Assembly: GCA_035610835.1 (NCBI GenBank)
Contig: CM069442.1
Span: 32,404,452-32,468,451 of the forward strand
Length of the DNA: 64,000 bases
Source: Ophiura sarsii
Taxonomy: Eukaryota; Echinodermata; Ophiuroidea; Amphilepidida; Ophiuridae
Direction of reading: 5' to 3'
Below the pieces are notes generated by a model, which was not told the DNA's origin, ran no database searches, and was given only the letters and a program-made list of their open reading frames with translations. Shown one piece after another: positions 23,280 to 33,835 of the stretch. Positions within the stretch are counted from its first letter, which is position 1, and each line of letters starts with the position of its first letter. Both the position numbers and the translations under genes were made by a program.

Positions 23280-24125
23280 CTGTATTACTATCTTCAATTC
23301 AGTAGATATCTATACTGTTTTATAATCCTATCGTTTTCATTATCTATAATTTATCTTCAGTAGATAAATACTGGATCTATAAACTTAGTCTTTATTTTGT
23401 GTTGCTATCAGTATATATAATCACTGTAATATAATCCTATCGTTTTTATTGTATTGCTATCAGTAGATACATGTATAATCACTGTAATCTGTAATATAAT
23501 CCTACCGTTTTCAATCTTTATATTCTATCTTCAGTAGATATACATATACATGTTGCACTATTGCTATCTTCAGTAGAAATTAACACTGTATTATAATTAC
23601 AGTATTACTGTATTATAATCCTATCGTTTTCAATATCTATAATTTATCTTCAGTAGATACATACTGGGTCTATAAACTCAGTCTTTATTTTGTGTTGCTA
23701 TCAGTATATATAATCACTGTAATATAATCCTATCGTTTTCATTGTATTGCTATCAGTAGATATAATCACTGTAATCTGTAATATAATCCTACCGTTTTCA
23801 ATCTTTATATTCTATCTTCAGTAGATATACATATACATGTTGCACTATTGCTATCTTCAGTAGAAATTAACACTGTATTATAATTACAGTATTACTGTAT
23901 TATAATCCTATCGTTTTCAATATCTATAATTTATCTTCAGTAGATACATACTGGATCTATAAACTCAGTCTTTATTTTGTATTGCTATCAGTATATATAA
24001 TCACTGTAATATAATCCTATCGTTTTCATTGTATTGCTATCAGTAGATATAATCACTGTAATCTGTAATATAATCCTACCGTTTTCAATCTTTATATTCT
24101 ATCTTCAGTAGATATACATATACAT
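23280..24125 (+). repeat. Tandem array of ~290-bp units
   Basis: Phrases AATCCTATCGTTTTC, TATCTTCAGTAGATA and TCTTTATTTTGT recur with a higher-order period near 290 bp, about 2.8 times (compare 23324, 23618, 23909). Within each unit a 50-70 bp sub-repeat is visible. Units 2 (37330-37780) and 3 (53590-54000) have only about one to one and a half equivalents. Confidence 0.8.
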
Positions 24126-25263
24126 GAACCACGGACCTCCAGTACCCGGGCCCAGATCCTAGCCACAACACCACGTCTGTCAGTCGACACGAGGCGAGTA
24201 TATTCGCCTCGTTATATAGCGTGGGTCCGTTTTGTAGCCCAAAAACCTGCACGCCGGGTTATAAAAACATGTTTTCCGCCCAATTGCCGTATGGTGTAGT
24301 AGAGTTAGGGTTAATGAATATAAATTATCACGATTTTCTTTTTTTGATTCGGCTGTTGTGTTGTGATGTTCGTGATTTATTTTTACAAAACGATTGACTA
24401 TAATAGTATTATAATAATTATCCTGGCGCCCCGGGAAATCCAAGTTATTTTGTTGCATTTTTGAATTTGTCAAAAATTACGTATTTCTCGTAATTAATAA
24501 ACATTGGAATTTAAATTAAATTATAAATTATGATATTTTTTCCTTTCAATTTTTTTTTCTCTCCATAAACTTCACCACATATCGCTCACATAACGTCTCG
24601 GTGATTTCCTTCCAGAAACAACACACTAGTGATCCTCTTGCCGACTTCCACAAAATTCAACAGATCCATTCCAAGTCTTCTCATCCTTTTGACACTAAAA
24701 ACACTTGTCCACCCAGTTTTTTAGAAGACCTTGTTTCCCTTCAAAATGGACATGGGCGGGTCTGGTTTAAAGCCCACGATATAATTCCGCATTCTTTAAC
24801 ACTGTAGTATAACCCATAGTTTCCAATCTTTATTTGTACATTCAGTGAAATAAACACTGTACTTTTAACCCAATCTTCAATCTTGGGTGCTCCCTTATGG
24901 ATATGTATTATAATCCCATCGTCTTCAATCTGTATTGCTATCTTCACTGTACTAGATATTAACGCTGTACTATAAACCCAGTATTTGTGTTAATTCTTGT
25001 TGCTGTTTTCAATAATGTTGATAATAATTTTGCTTCCTTATGGATATGAACACAGTATTATAATCCACAGTAGTCTATCGGTATTGGTATTTTCAGTAGA
25101 TATTAAAACTGTACCCAGGCATTAAACATTATTGCAAATAAGTAGATAATAAACACTGTACTATAGATGAGGTGACCGTTGTTTACATCAAATGTTTATC
25201 AACAAATGCAACGGTCGCAGCCGGGGTCGAAGGGACTGGACTGTCGATACCGCTTGAGGGAAC
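24126..25263. other. Unassigned region between array repeats and foldback
   Basis: A segment at 24120-24180 read in reverse looks weakly tRNA-like (GTGGCTAGG...GGTCCGTGGTTC). Around 24735-24830 the sequence matches 54690-54790. A 27-bp stretch at 25162-25188 recurs in reverse at 63278-63304. The 97-codon minus frame at 24180-24473 has no recognisable family. Confidence 0.4.
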
Positions 25264-25969
25264 AACATAAACTGCGCCAATAAAGTATCTAAACACTTAC
25301 AAATGGTCAGATTTATCGGAACCTGAAATAGTATGCAAAAAAATAATTAATTAATTCGAGTCACAGTTATCTTCTGCGCATTTTGACACCTCTTTTGTTG
25401 CGCTACGATGTTGGCGGATTTATGGGTACTTGAGTGGCTTAAGGTCGAATTCAAAAGTTGCAAAAGCTCCTATTCACCCTAATTCCAGAAGGGAACTCAC
25501 ACAAGCATCACACACAGACAAAATCAAGACAAAAGACACCAATTTGTTCTGTTTACTTATCCATGACAATTAGGCCTAATGATTGATTAATTATTGAGTT
25601 ATGCCTCCCATCTCCGACCCTTTTGTTTTATTATTGACAATTAATGCTGATGTTCATCGCAATCGATTTATCCAACACGCGACAAACAAATCATTTATAA
25701 AAGGCGGGCAAAAATAATGCTGATCTTATTCGTCACAGTAACGCGCTTGCTTGAATAGGGGCTTTTGTAACTTTTGAATACGACCTTAAGCCACTCAAGT
25801 GCCCATAAATCCGCCAAAGAACATCGTAGCGCAACAAAAGAGGTGTCAAAATGCGCAGAAAATAACTGTGAATCGATTTATTTTTTTTATTTTTTTTGCA
25901 TACTATTTCAGGTTCCGAAAAATCTGACCATTTGTAAGTGTTTAGATACTTTATTGGCGCAGTTTATGA
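25264..25969. mobile_element. 706-bp foldback element
   Basis: Arms 25266-25478 and 25752-25969 pair over about 215 bp, starting ATAAACTGCGCCAATAAAG. The flanking sequence on the right (CCACAACACTGTCCGCTA) is also present at 38034-38051. The spacer has no gene. Arm differences are more numerous than in the 20402-23029 element, so it is older. Confidence 0.7.
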
Positions 25970-26225
25970 CCACAACACTGTCCGCTACGCCGTATTGCCC
26001 TTTATAATACTTCGGCGCGAGTTTTAAAATCACCTTTAAAAGGTCCTAAACAAAACAGGATGCGCGCGCAAACTGCCGGGCAAAGAACAGTGGCAACTAG
26101 CCACGTTTTGTTCGGTGTGACGTCACCTGTCACCCCATCTGTAAACCAGTCGTTAATTGTTATTGCAATCTTCAGTAGACAATGTGTTTAGATTAAAACC
26201 GCATTTAATACATATGTATACGTGC

Positions 26226-27216
26226 GAGAATACGGGCGAATAAGGTTATGTTAGCGTAATCATTCCTTCCCCAAAATGTTATTATTTGTCTGCATGTTTT
26301 GGTGTACATTGTGGCACACTGGAATTGCATGTATATCATTACTTACAATATATGTACAGTACATTGTCGTAGAATTAATCAAATCGTATTGTAAATCTGT
26401 TCTCTGTATATTCAAATTCAACTACAAAATACATCTTTGTAATTTATATAATAACCACAAATAGTTACTTTGGGTCCAAGGCATATCACCCTATAGAAAT
26501 ATTTAATAATTTTCAGTTCTGCCATTATAGCTTAACACCTGTGTATATGGTCTTCCCCTACGAATATCACATTAACGTTTGAATGTTTCACATGGAGATT
26601 TACTTCACATTTGTAGAGGTCAATAGGGAGCACCATCAATTAAATACAAAATTATTACAAAATTTGATAAATTAATGTAATTAATAAACGGAATTTGTCA
26701 TTGTTTATTAGATTATTTATTTCTTGCATACCTGTCCATTTTACTGTATCTTTGAAACTCCTGGGTTTAAATCACATTTTGAATATGAAGAGTCTCAATG
26801 AAATTTGATAACGAACCGATTTGACCTTTGATGATCCAGGATTACTTTCTTGGATATATTTTCTGTAATATTCACCACCAAAGGTTATAAAAATTTAAAA
26901 AAGGATTTAACCCAGGAAAAATTGGAAGCTGTATCTTTGCCAATATTACGGTGACCAGAAACTCATTTGTTACGCGCCTTTCACGTCAATCCGACATGGA
27001 TAACGTGACAATACCACATAATGTATCTAATGATGAGGATGGTTTAGCATATTCAGTAGGAATCCAGCGGACACTGCCTTATCGAAGCAGAATGATCATA
27101 GCTACAAACTCGCGAACATTTTGCGTGATCTGTCAGATCATGCAAACGACTCCTGTTGTAGACTGTGAGTGCTATTGTTAGATAGGTTTTATACAATAAT
27201 ACTTTTCTTCCGCTTA
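26226..27216. other. Start of unit 2, non-coding
   Basis: Begins with GAGAATACGGGCGAATAAGG, identical to 39345-39364 at the start of unit 3. It aligns with unit 3 sequence split by a LINE there. Contains one TTGCGTGATCTGTCAGATC hairpin near 27121. No gene is seen. Confidence 0.6.
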
Positions 27217-27806
27217 GGGACCGTTCATAAATACTTTGGTGGGGGGGATAATTTCATTTTTGGTATCAACACTTTTTTGACGCCCCCCCCCCCCCCCCTC
27301 GCCATGCCACAAACTTTTTTGACCACCCCCCCCCCCCCCCTCTCGCCATGCCACAAACTTTTTTGACCGCCCCCCCCCCCCCCCCCCTGTATTACTGCCT
27401 GCACCTGAAACTTTCTTGTCCCCGTTCATTGTTATCAAGTTCAGAGAACATAGATATGATATCTTTTATGGGCAGGTTGTAGAATCTAGAGTGAATCAGA
27501 ACTCCCACTTCAATTCCAGGGTATCTTTGGTTTAGTGCCATGGTCTTTATTCCCCTGAATAACTTCGCATATTTATGCACGGATCTCTATTTTTGAAACC
27601 AATTAGGACGTCGCTCCAATTATATATCCTGGCTTTAAATATGTTTTTGCTATTGACATGAATTTGCCCTTCATTCTTTTTTAGGTGAACTAGTACATAA
27701 AAAGGTACATAGACATTTGCGCGCGTAGCGCGGCAAAAATTAGCTATTTTTACTTTGATTTATGAACGTTCCGTAAATAATGTGCTGCATACAGGTAAAG
27801 CAGGTG
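27217..27806. mobile_element. 590-bp insertion with poly-C tracts, flanked by TTA
   Basis: Relative to unit 3 (43770) this segment is extra. It starts GGGACCGTTCATAAATAC, carries three near-identical poly-C blocks each followed by GCCATGCCACAAACTTTTTTG, and contains GGAACGTTCATAAATC reversed near 27770. TTA occurs at 27214-27216 and 27807-27809. It is probably a Harbinger-like MITE with extra flanking sequence. Poly-C lengths may be unreliable. Confidence 0.5.
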
Positions 27807-28080
27807 TTACTGCTACAAGCGGCAAGCACAAAGCACAAGACGCCGAACAGTACACAATAATTACTGTTTTACAATTGCTATGTCATGTCTTATAATTCGG
27901 AAAGTATCATACCATCACTGCATAACCCTGTTTAAGAATGTACAATTTACATGCATGCTATACGATTTCATGAATCCGTGTAATGACTAATAAAGTGCTG
28001 TAAACATTGCGCAATTTGAATTATAAATCTGTTGACGAAATAATTGTGTTATGACGTGTTTCAACAGTACAAAGCGAGCT

Positions 28081-28198
28081 ATTGAATGCACAGTGATACA
28101 GGGAGTATCAACAACAAATTGTCCTTTTCTTTGAGCGTCAGGAGCCTCTAATCCCGCCTCTAATCTGTCTGATATAACACGGTGGATCAGGGTGTGAC
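28081..28198 (+). pseudogene. TREX-like relic, unit 2
   Basis: About 25 bp match exon 1 around ATTGAATGCAC (codons for IECT) and then, without intron, about 85 bp match exon 2 from the AACAAATTG segment through GGTGGATCAGGGTGTGAC. The start, intron and catalytic C-terminal half are gone; a small extra repeat (CCGCCTCTAAT) is present. The join is the same as in unit 3, so the deletion predates their separation. Confidence 0.75.
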
Positions 28199-28201
28199 AA
28201 G

Positions 28202-28530
28202 CCCGGGGGGATTACTTTCGCCAAAATCGTACGTGGATGTGCCTGCCGGACTTTGAAAATGTGACTTTCTCTATACCTATTTTTTGGCCAATTTCCCACC
28301 CATCAATATATCAATTTTGTTAGAAAAGCACCCAATTTTGCACAAATTGGGCGCTTTTTACAAAAAAAATGCCTCAAAATACACCCAATGTATGCCAATT
28401 GGGCGCTTTGGTCTGTGATGAAAACCACCCCATCGCTATACCAATTTTTGCGAAAAGGCACCCCAAAAGGCAGGCACATATACGTATACCATATCAATGT
28501 GAGAACACCCCCCCCCCCCCCCCCCCCCGG
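28202..28530. mobile_element. 329-bp hAT-type MITE with proven empty site
   Basis: Ends CCCGGGGGG and CCCCCCGG; flanked by exact GTGACAAG at 28194-28201 and 28531-28538. Unit 3 (44094-44103) has a single GTGACAAG at the same place, so the 8-bp duplication is demonstrated. The interior repeats CCAATTTTGC-like phrases and ends in a long C run. No coding. Confidence 0.85.
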
Positions 28531-30358
28531 GTGACAAGTAACCAGTAACAAAATCAATGGCAAACTGGAATGAATGAATCACACCGTGAACATACGAGAT
28601 GGTCCCTGTTCAGGGCTGGAAAATGTTCCTTTTCAAAGGATTTGGTATTTATTTAAGCATTATCAAATAAACAAAATATTATTTTTAAGGATACAAAACT
28701 AGGAATAACAACAACGACATGTATTTGCTCATATGTCCTTATGAAAATACAAAACCAATCAGTTCAAGTATTACAAATAAACATTGTTATACGCTCAAAA
28801 ATCGGTGAAACTGGCCAAATTCATCATAAACCCCAACTAAATTGCGTTAGGTACACACTTATTATTTGTTATGCGCTAGGAAACAATATGTCACAGAAAC
28901 GATATAATTTTGTGTGATTTTGGTTCTAGGCTACGAAAAAAAGGAAACCTCGGGCAAACGAACCTCTCAGGTCGGGTCGGTCGGTCGAGCTTTTTCTTAT
29001 TTTCTCTCGAAAATGACCGACAAATCTGGTTCAAAAAATTCGCCGATTTCTAAAAAAATGGGTCGGTTGGGCCCGTACAACAGAGTTACTTTTTTCGCCA
29101 CCTTACTGTCTGTATGAGAATAAGCAAGTATCTTCTCAATTATAATCATGAAATGCTTCCATGTTATGGTATTTTCAAGGTCATTTACAAATTGATCCCA
29201 GGAGAATTCCCTACTGCGCACTGACACATAACATACTGATGGTAAAAATATAATGTTATCATTACATCTTATCGTTTAAATTGTAACAATAGTACATATG
29301 TTATGATAACGATTAAGTTATATTTGTTTATATCATGCTTTTAAGAGCTATAAATGCACCAAAATAATGTTGAACTATATGTGGCGGTTCTCGGTTTATG
29401 CGGTCCGTGGTTTGCGCTCGTTGAAAGACGCATATGAGGATCCTATCGGATTCGGAATCGTACCCGACGGCTGCGTCAAGTTGGCATTGTGACGCAACAT
29501 GAAAGAGGCAGAGTTTGAATAAGTCGGTATGTGTTTGTGTAAATAGTCAATACAACTGATGTGTATGTAATCAAATTGAGTACGGTAATAGTTTTTAATA
29601 ATGTTGAAAGTGTTGGTAGTGTTTTCATGAATGTGCAGAATGCTAATCTTAGGCAAATGTGATGATAATGACCATTTTAGCAAAACCAAATTTACCGTGT
29701 GTAAATCCCATTTGAATGGCGAAAAACGCGGCCAGTTTATAACACTTGCCACCGTTTGCTTATTTATCAGTCGATTACTTTCCTTTTTGGGAGGATAAAC
29801 TAGTTTAACAACGCTCTATACAAACAACAACAATTATGTGCTTCAATGCACGCATCAAGGTCAAATGGCCGTTTCAAATCGTGCACAATCTTTTTTGATT
29901 CACCCTGTATAGGCCAAAATTTGAAATGTTCGCCAAAAAAAACAAATATCGGAATTTCACCCGGTTTTTTGCTTATCATGCTTATAAGAGGGGAAATGTT
30001 GTTCACAAAAAACCGTATACTATAAGATTCAGGACCATATACTTTTTTCAAAATGGCGATTTAAACAAAAATAAGGTGGCAACCCCCCCCCCCCCCCTAC
30101 ATTCGGACTTTGACGGCTTACCCTACCCCCGGGAAAGGTGGTACCCTCAATTATTTTCGTTTTAGCGCAATCGGCGAACCCCCCCCCCCCCCCCCCTCCA
30201 CCCCGCCCCCTTAGGAGGACGAGTATTTGTTTTGATACTGTCGCTGTATGACATAATTCATGATGGTCATTGAAAGGGCAGTCTAAATGTAATTAATATC
30301 ATCTTCTTCTCAATGTGCTTTTCCCTATATTGCATGATATATAAGAAATGGCGGAAAC
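28531..30358. other. Unit 2 5' region, non-coding
   Basis: It aligns with 44100-44850 and 45865-47600. A 180-bp segment at about 28930-29105 (containing GGGTCGGTCGGTCGAG) is extra to unit 2. Near 30080-30200 two long C runs flank the phrase GACTTTGACGGCTTACC, as in 47100-47470. The site at 29505-29513 is the empty site of the unit 3 foldback at 44849. No gene is recognised. Confidence 0.55.
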
Positions 30359-30706
30359 AATGTACTTTAGGTCCCAGATACTGGTATACGAGAATCGTTC
30401 AATACTGGAACATGAAAGTTGCCAGTATCGCTCGATATTGGTACGATTTTACTGTTCCAGTATCGTAGCGATACTGGAACGTTTTTATGTTCCAGTATCG
30501 TCCGATACTGGTACACGTGTTACCAGTGTAGCTTGTCCCAGTATTGAACGATACTGGTACTTAATTTTTTTCTCCATTATCGCCCGATACTGGTACATTT
30601 TATATTGCCCAGTATCGTCCGATACTGGAACACTGACTTTGTACCAGTATTGTGTTCCAGTATCGGGCTATACTAGTACAGTCCAGAATCTGGAACCTAA
30701 AGTACA
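30359..30706. mobile_element. MITE made of an array of CCAGTATCG palindromes
   Basis: The ends TACTTTAGGTCCCAGATACTGG (shortened here) and its complement CCAGAATCTGGAACCTAAAGTA form TIRs. Between them roughly eight copies of a palindrome of the form CCAGTATCGNNCGATACTGG lie 30-45 bp apart, joined by variable T-rich linkers. Unit 3 lacks the insertion near 47598. A partial copy occurs at about 62500-62550. Open frames here are translated repeats, not genes. Confidence 0.75.
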
Positions 30707-30989
30707 CTTTTTCCGAAATGGCAGTTCGTCTCCTGCGGTGACTCATGCGAAATCTATTATTATACAGCAGGAAATTACACATAGTATTGCAACATAAACT
30801 TCGACAAATATTGCATGAGCTGTAGGGCTTATACTCCACGACATAAAAAATTGGAATGCTTGTAAATTAATTTTGAAATTCTTCAATGTGACTATTGCAT
30901 CTTTGAAATGCATTAATTTAGAAACTGGCTGTACCCTCGAATTTGTAATCCTTATTTTTACAAAAGCTTGGTACCAAAATATTCTATAG

Positions 30990-31365
30990 ACGTTATTCAT
31001 AATTGGCGCATTTATGTCAAAAGAGGGCCGTGCTATCTAACTGAGCATGCTCTGAGCACGAGGCTAACGATGTAGCCGAGACGAGAGTGATGTAGCTTTT
31101 GAATGTGGTGAACTTTGCACTAATCATAAAAAATGCTTCATACTTCTGAGATGTTCAATATTTGACCTTATTACATTCGTAAAATAAACTTGAAAGTATA
31201 AACTATCTAATCCACTAGTTTGAAATGAAATGTTTGCTGTAACCGACACTATCTAGGAAAATGTAGAAGTTCACAGTTCATTACATTGCAGTAAAAGTAC
31301 GAGATTGTATGTTTATCGAGTATTGTTCCCTCTTTAGACATGAAATCGCCATTTATGAATAACGT
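30990..31365. mobile_element. 376-bp MITE flanked by CTATAG
   Basis: TIRs ACGTTATTCATAA and complement; CTATAG at 30984-30989 and 31366-31371. Unit 3 near 47843 has a single CTATAGGGG, giving the empty site. Since CTATAG is itself palindromic, the duplication could be shorter, for example TATA. Interior without coding capacity. Confidence 0.75.
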
Positions 31366-31830
31366 CTATAGGGGTTCACTATCTCAAATTGGAAGAAGAA
31401 TACATCTGTTTTGTGGAGACAATTAGCTGGAAAAGTTTATGAACAGAAACAAGGGGCAATACAATCTCAGTATGACTTTTGATATCCTTTAAAAACATTC
31501 TGTTCATATAAGGGTAGATGGAAAAGGTCACTGGTAACATACAGTAAACTTTCTATAATTGTTACTTTACATAGTTTGTTGTTCTGAATGAACATAATCT
31601 ACAATTGTGATACGATCAAGAAAAATGAGTCTGAAGTCGAAAATATCAGTTTTTGCAATGCTAAATGCTAAATTAAACAATGTTCACCACTTTAATAGAT
31701 AGTTACAGACATACTCTTTGTAAGATGAGCAAGTAATGCACAAGGTATAGGCCTCAGTATTCCAGTAACTTCTTTTTCTTGTGGATTGGGTCTTTTTATG
31801 CATAGAGTATAACATGTTCTACCAACAATC
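31366..31830 (+). other. Conserved 5' flank of TTC22-like copy 2
   Basis: Aligns with 15905-16560 and 47845-48520, with a deletion of about 200 bp around 31675 relative to copies 1 and 3 (the TGGACATCATxxTGTGGTCGC segment is missing). No gene is seen. Confidence 0.55.
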
Positions 31831-32074
31831 CAAAGTTCGCCATTGTTTTTCAACACAAACCAAAGTTCGCCATTGTTTTTCAACACAAACCAAAGTTCGC
31901 CATTGTTTTAAACCAACGTATAATTAATATAAATAGCTTCCATCTTTGCGAAAATCTTGCAAACCGATGTAACAACCAATCAATATGATGTTATATCTTT
32001 AGCGATTTACTTTGTCTTTTACCAGTTTGGAAGTGGTTCAGTTTAACCGTCCTTCTTTTAAGACGAACTCTAAG
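31831..32074 (+). promoter_or_regulatory. Promoter of TTC22-like copy 2 with repeated 30-bp element
   Basis: A 30-bp unit starting CAAAGTTCGCCATTG occurs at 31831-31860 and 31861-31890, with a third partial copy at 31891-31910. Copies 1 and 3 have it once. TATAAATAG follows at 31928-31936, 147 bp before the ATG. If the element binds a factor, copy 2 has multiplied the site close to its TATA box. Confidence 0.65.
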
Positions 32075-33835
32075 ATGCCTAATTTTGAGCCAGGACACTT
32101 TGCACTGCCTCTGGTTATAAACATACATGTAGGAGATTTGCCTCAGGTGAGAGTCAAGTATAAACAATCGATACTTGAAAAGTATCTTAAATTGAAAACA
32201 AACGATCCACAGAATCCAAGACGTGTTGAGCGTCCGGAGCGACACGCAATTAGACATCTTCTAGGACTTCTCGCGGCGAGATTAGAACACTTTGACGAAG
32301 CTACGGAGTATTTCAAACAAGTGCTTTCTGAGGATCCATCTAACTTAAATGCGATAGCCAATTGCAAGTCATTATGTGAGACTTTGAACAAAGACAAGGA
32401 ATTAAGTGAATATGCAGACAACTTTCATCCCCATGAGCTCAAGCATGAGACGATTTCTAAAGGTAATGATGGAAATGATCAACAAGAACAAATTCAAGAC
32501 ATTGACTGGCAGAAGAGAAAAGCCAGATGTTTGGCGGAGCAAGCCTACGCGTTTGCCTTTGACATTTTTGATGACATCAAAGGCTATAATCAATATATGC
32601 AAGCCCATGAATTATATACTCAGGCTATCGAATTAGCTGGGAAGTATGTGGATGACACTGAGATTCAAGATTGGGAATTCGGAAATGCAATCGCTTGTCG
32701 AAAGGTTTGCCTTGGCCTTATGAAAGCATCCAAACCGCATAGCGAATACTATGAGATTAGTCTGAAGTATTTCCATAGGATAACTGCAACCGGAAATGAC
32801 GATATGAAATCAGAAAGCTGGCGACATATGGGTGAACTGTTTTCATGGGTTGTCGATGTGAGCACAAATACGGTAGAACCACCTCGTTATGTCCGTGATA
32901 ATCCAGAACTTGAGCCTTACTTTAAAAACCCTGTACAATGCATACAGAAAGCACTTGAAATTACACCTGATCATCCCCAGCATTTAGCTCGGCTTGCCAA
33001 AATGATAAGTGAAGACAAAACTTACGAAGCATATTGGGAGGCTTTACAGCTATTAAAACGATCCACTGAACTCGACAAATCGCGATGTAATCGGTATGCG
33101 TTTGCTATACGTGCGGCCATTTATCTAGAAATATATCGTAAACAAAAGTACGCCGATGAGGATCCTGATCGAGACCTTCTCTCTTCTGCTGAAAAGAACC
33201 TTGAAAAAGCTCTTGAACTTAATGTCAGCCCTGTTGAATATTCTTATCTGGCGTCTGTGTGGCATGAGAGAGCAAGAGATCCAGATGGTAGTTTCTCCAT
33301 GGATTCCAATTGCCAAGCGTGTTTCAAAAAGGCGCTGGAATATCAGGAGGAAGCAATCAATTGCAAGAATGGAAATATGCGAGAAAACACTCACAGGTAC
33401 AAGGGTATCTGCTTGTTAGATTTCAAAAAGTATGATGCGGCAATTGGAAGTTTCAAGAAAGCTTTAGAACTTGGATCGCAAAGAAAATCAAGCTCTTCAT
33501 TTTATCATTTATTGAGAGCCTATTTTACAAAATATTCGTACCTTGGATCGGATGAATCGAATGCAATACTTCCATGGTCAGAGATTGCAGACTGTGCGTT
33601 GAAGGCAATAAAGACATACAGAGAGTCCATACAGAAACCAACACAGCAGCTTTGGAATCGATTTCCAGAGAAGATGGACATGTTTCTCTCCCACTGTAAG
33701 AACATGGATGATTCCGATGAGAAACAGCGACTTATTACGGTATTTTTACCGGAAAGATCCCAGTACGGTCCTGACCATGTAGCCAATAGAAGCGGGTACC
33801 AACAAGTAGACAACACGCCTGAAGATTGGCGGTGA
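32075..33835 (+). CDS. TTC22-like: TTC22-like tetratricopeptide-repeat protein, copy 2
   Basis: Open frame of 586 codons from the ATG equivalent to that of copy 1. The landmark motifs are kept: PGHFALPLVIN, HAIRHLLGLLAARLEHFDEA, the paired TPR helices and the C-terminal NTPEDWR. It is the most divergent copy in the middle: LFSWVVDVSTNTVEPPRYV where copies 1 and 3 share MFFDVSRNTDERPRYV, and KQKYADEDP instead of EQRYDKEGP. It contains LPER near the C-terminus, shared with copy 3 but not copy 1. No break is present, so this and copy 1 are the likely functional members. Cytosolic TPR scaffold by inference; partner unknown. Confidence 0.8.
   Translation: MPNFEPGHFALPLVINIHVGDLPQVRVKYKQSILEKYLKLKTNDPQNPRRVERPERHAIRHLLGLLAARLEHFDEATEYFKQVLSEDPSNLNAIANCKSLCETLNKDKELSEYADNFHPHELKHETISKGNDGNDQQEQIQDIDWQKRKARCLAEQAYAFAFDIFDDIKGYNQYMQAHELYTQAIELAGKYVDDTEIQDWEFGNAIACRKVCLGLMKASKPHSEYYEISLKYFHRITATGNDDMKSESWRHMGELFSWVVDVSTNTVEPPRYVRDNPELEPYFKNPVQCIQKALEITPDHPQHLARLAKMISEDKTYEAYWEALQLLKRSTELDKSRCNRYAFAIRAAIYLEIYRKQKYADEDPDRDLLSSAEKNLEKALELNVSPVEYSYLASVWHERARDPDGSFSMDSNCQACFKKALEYQEEAINCKNGNMRENTHRYKGICLLDFKKYDAAIGSFKKALELGSQRKSSSSFYHLLRAYFTKYSYLGSDESNAILPWSEIADCALKAIKTYRESIQKPTQQLWNRFPEKMDMFLSHCKNMDDSDEKQRLITVFLPERSQYGPDHVANRSGYQQVDNTPEDWR

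Noticed and set aside
30348..30797. 149-codon open frame
   Set aside because: It is the translation of the palindromic CCAGTATCG repeat; residues simply echo the repeat.
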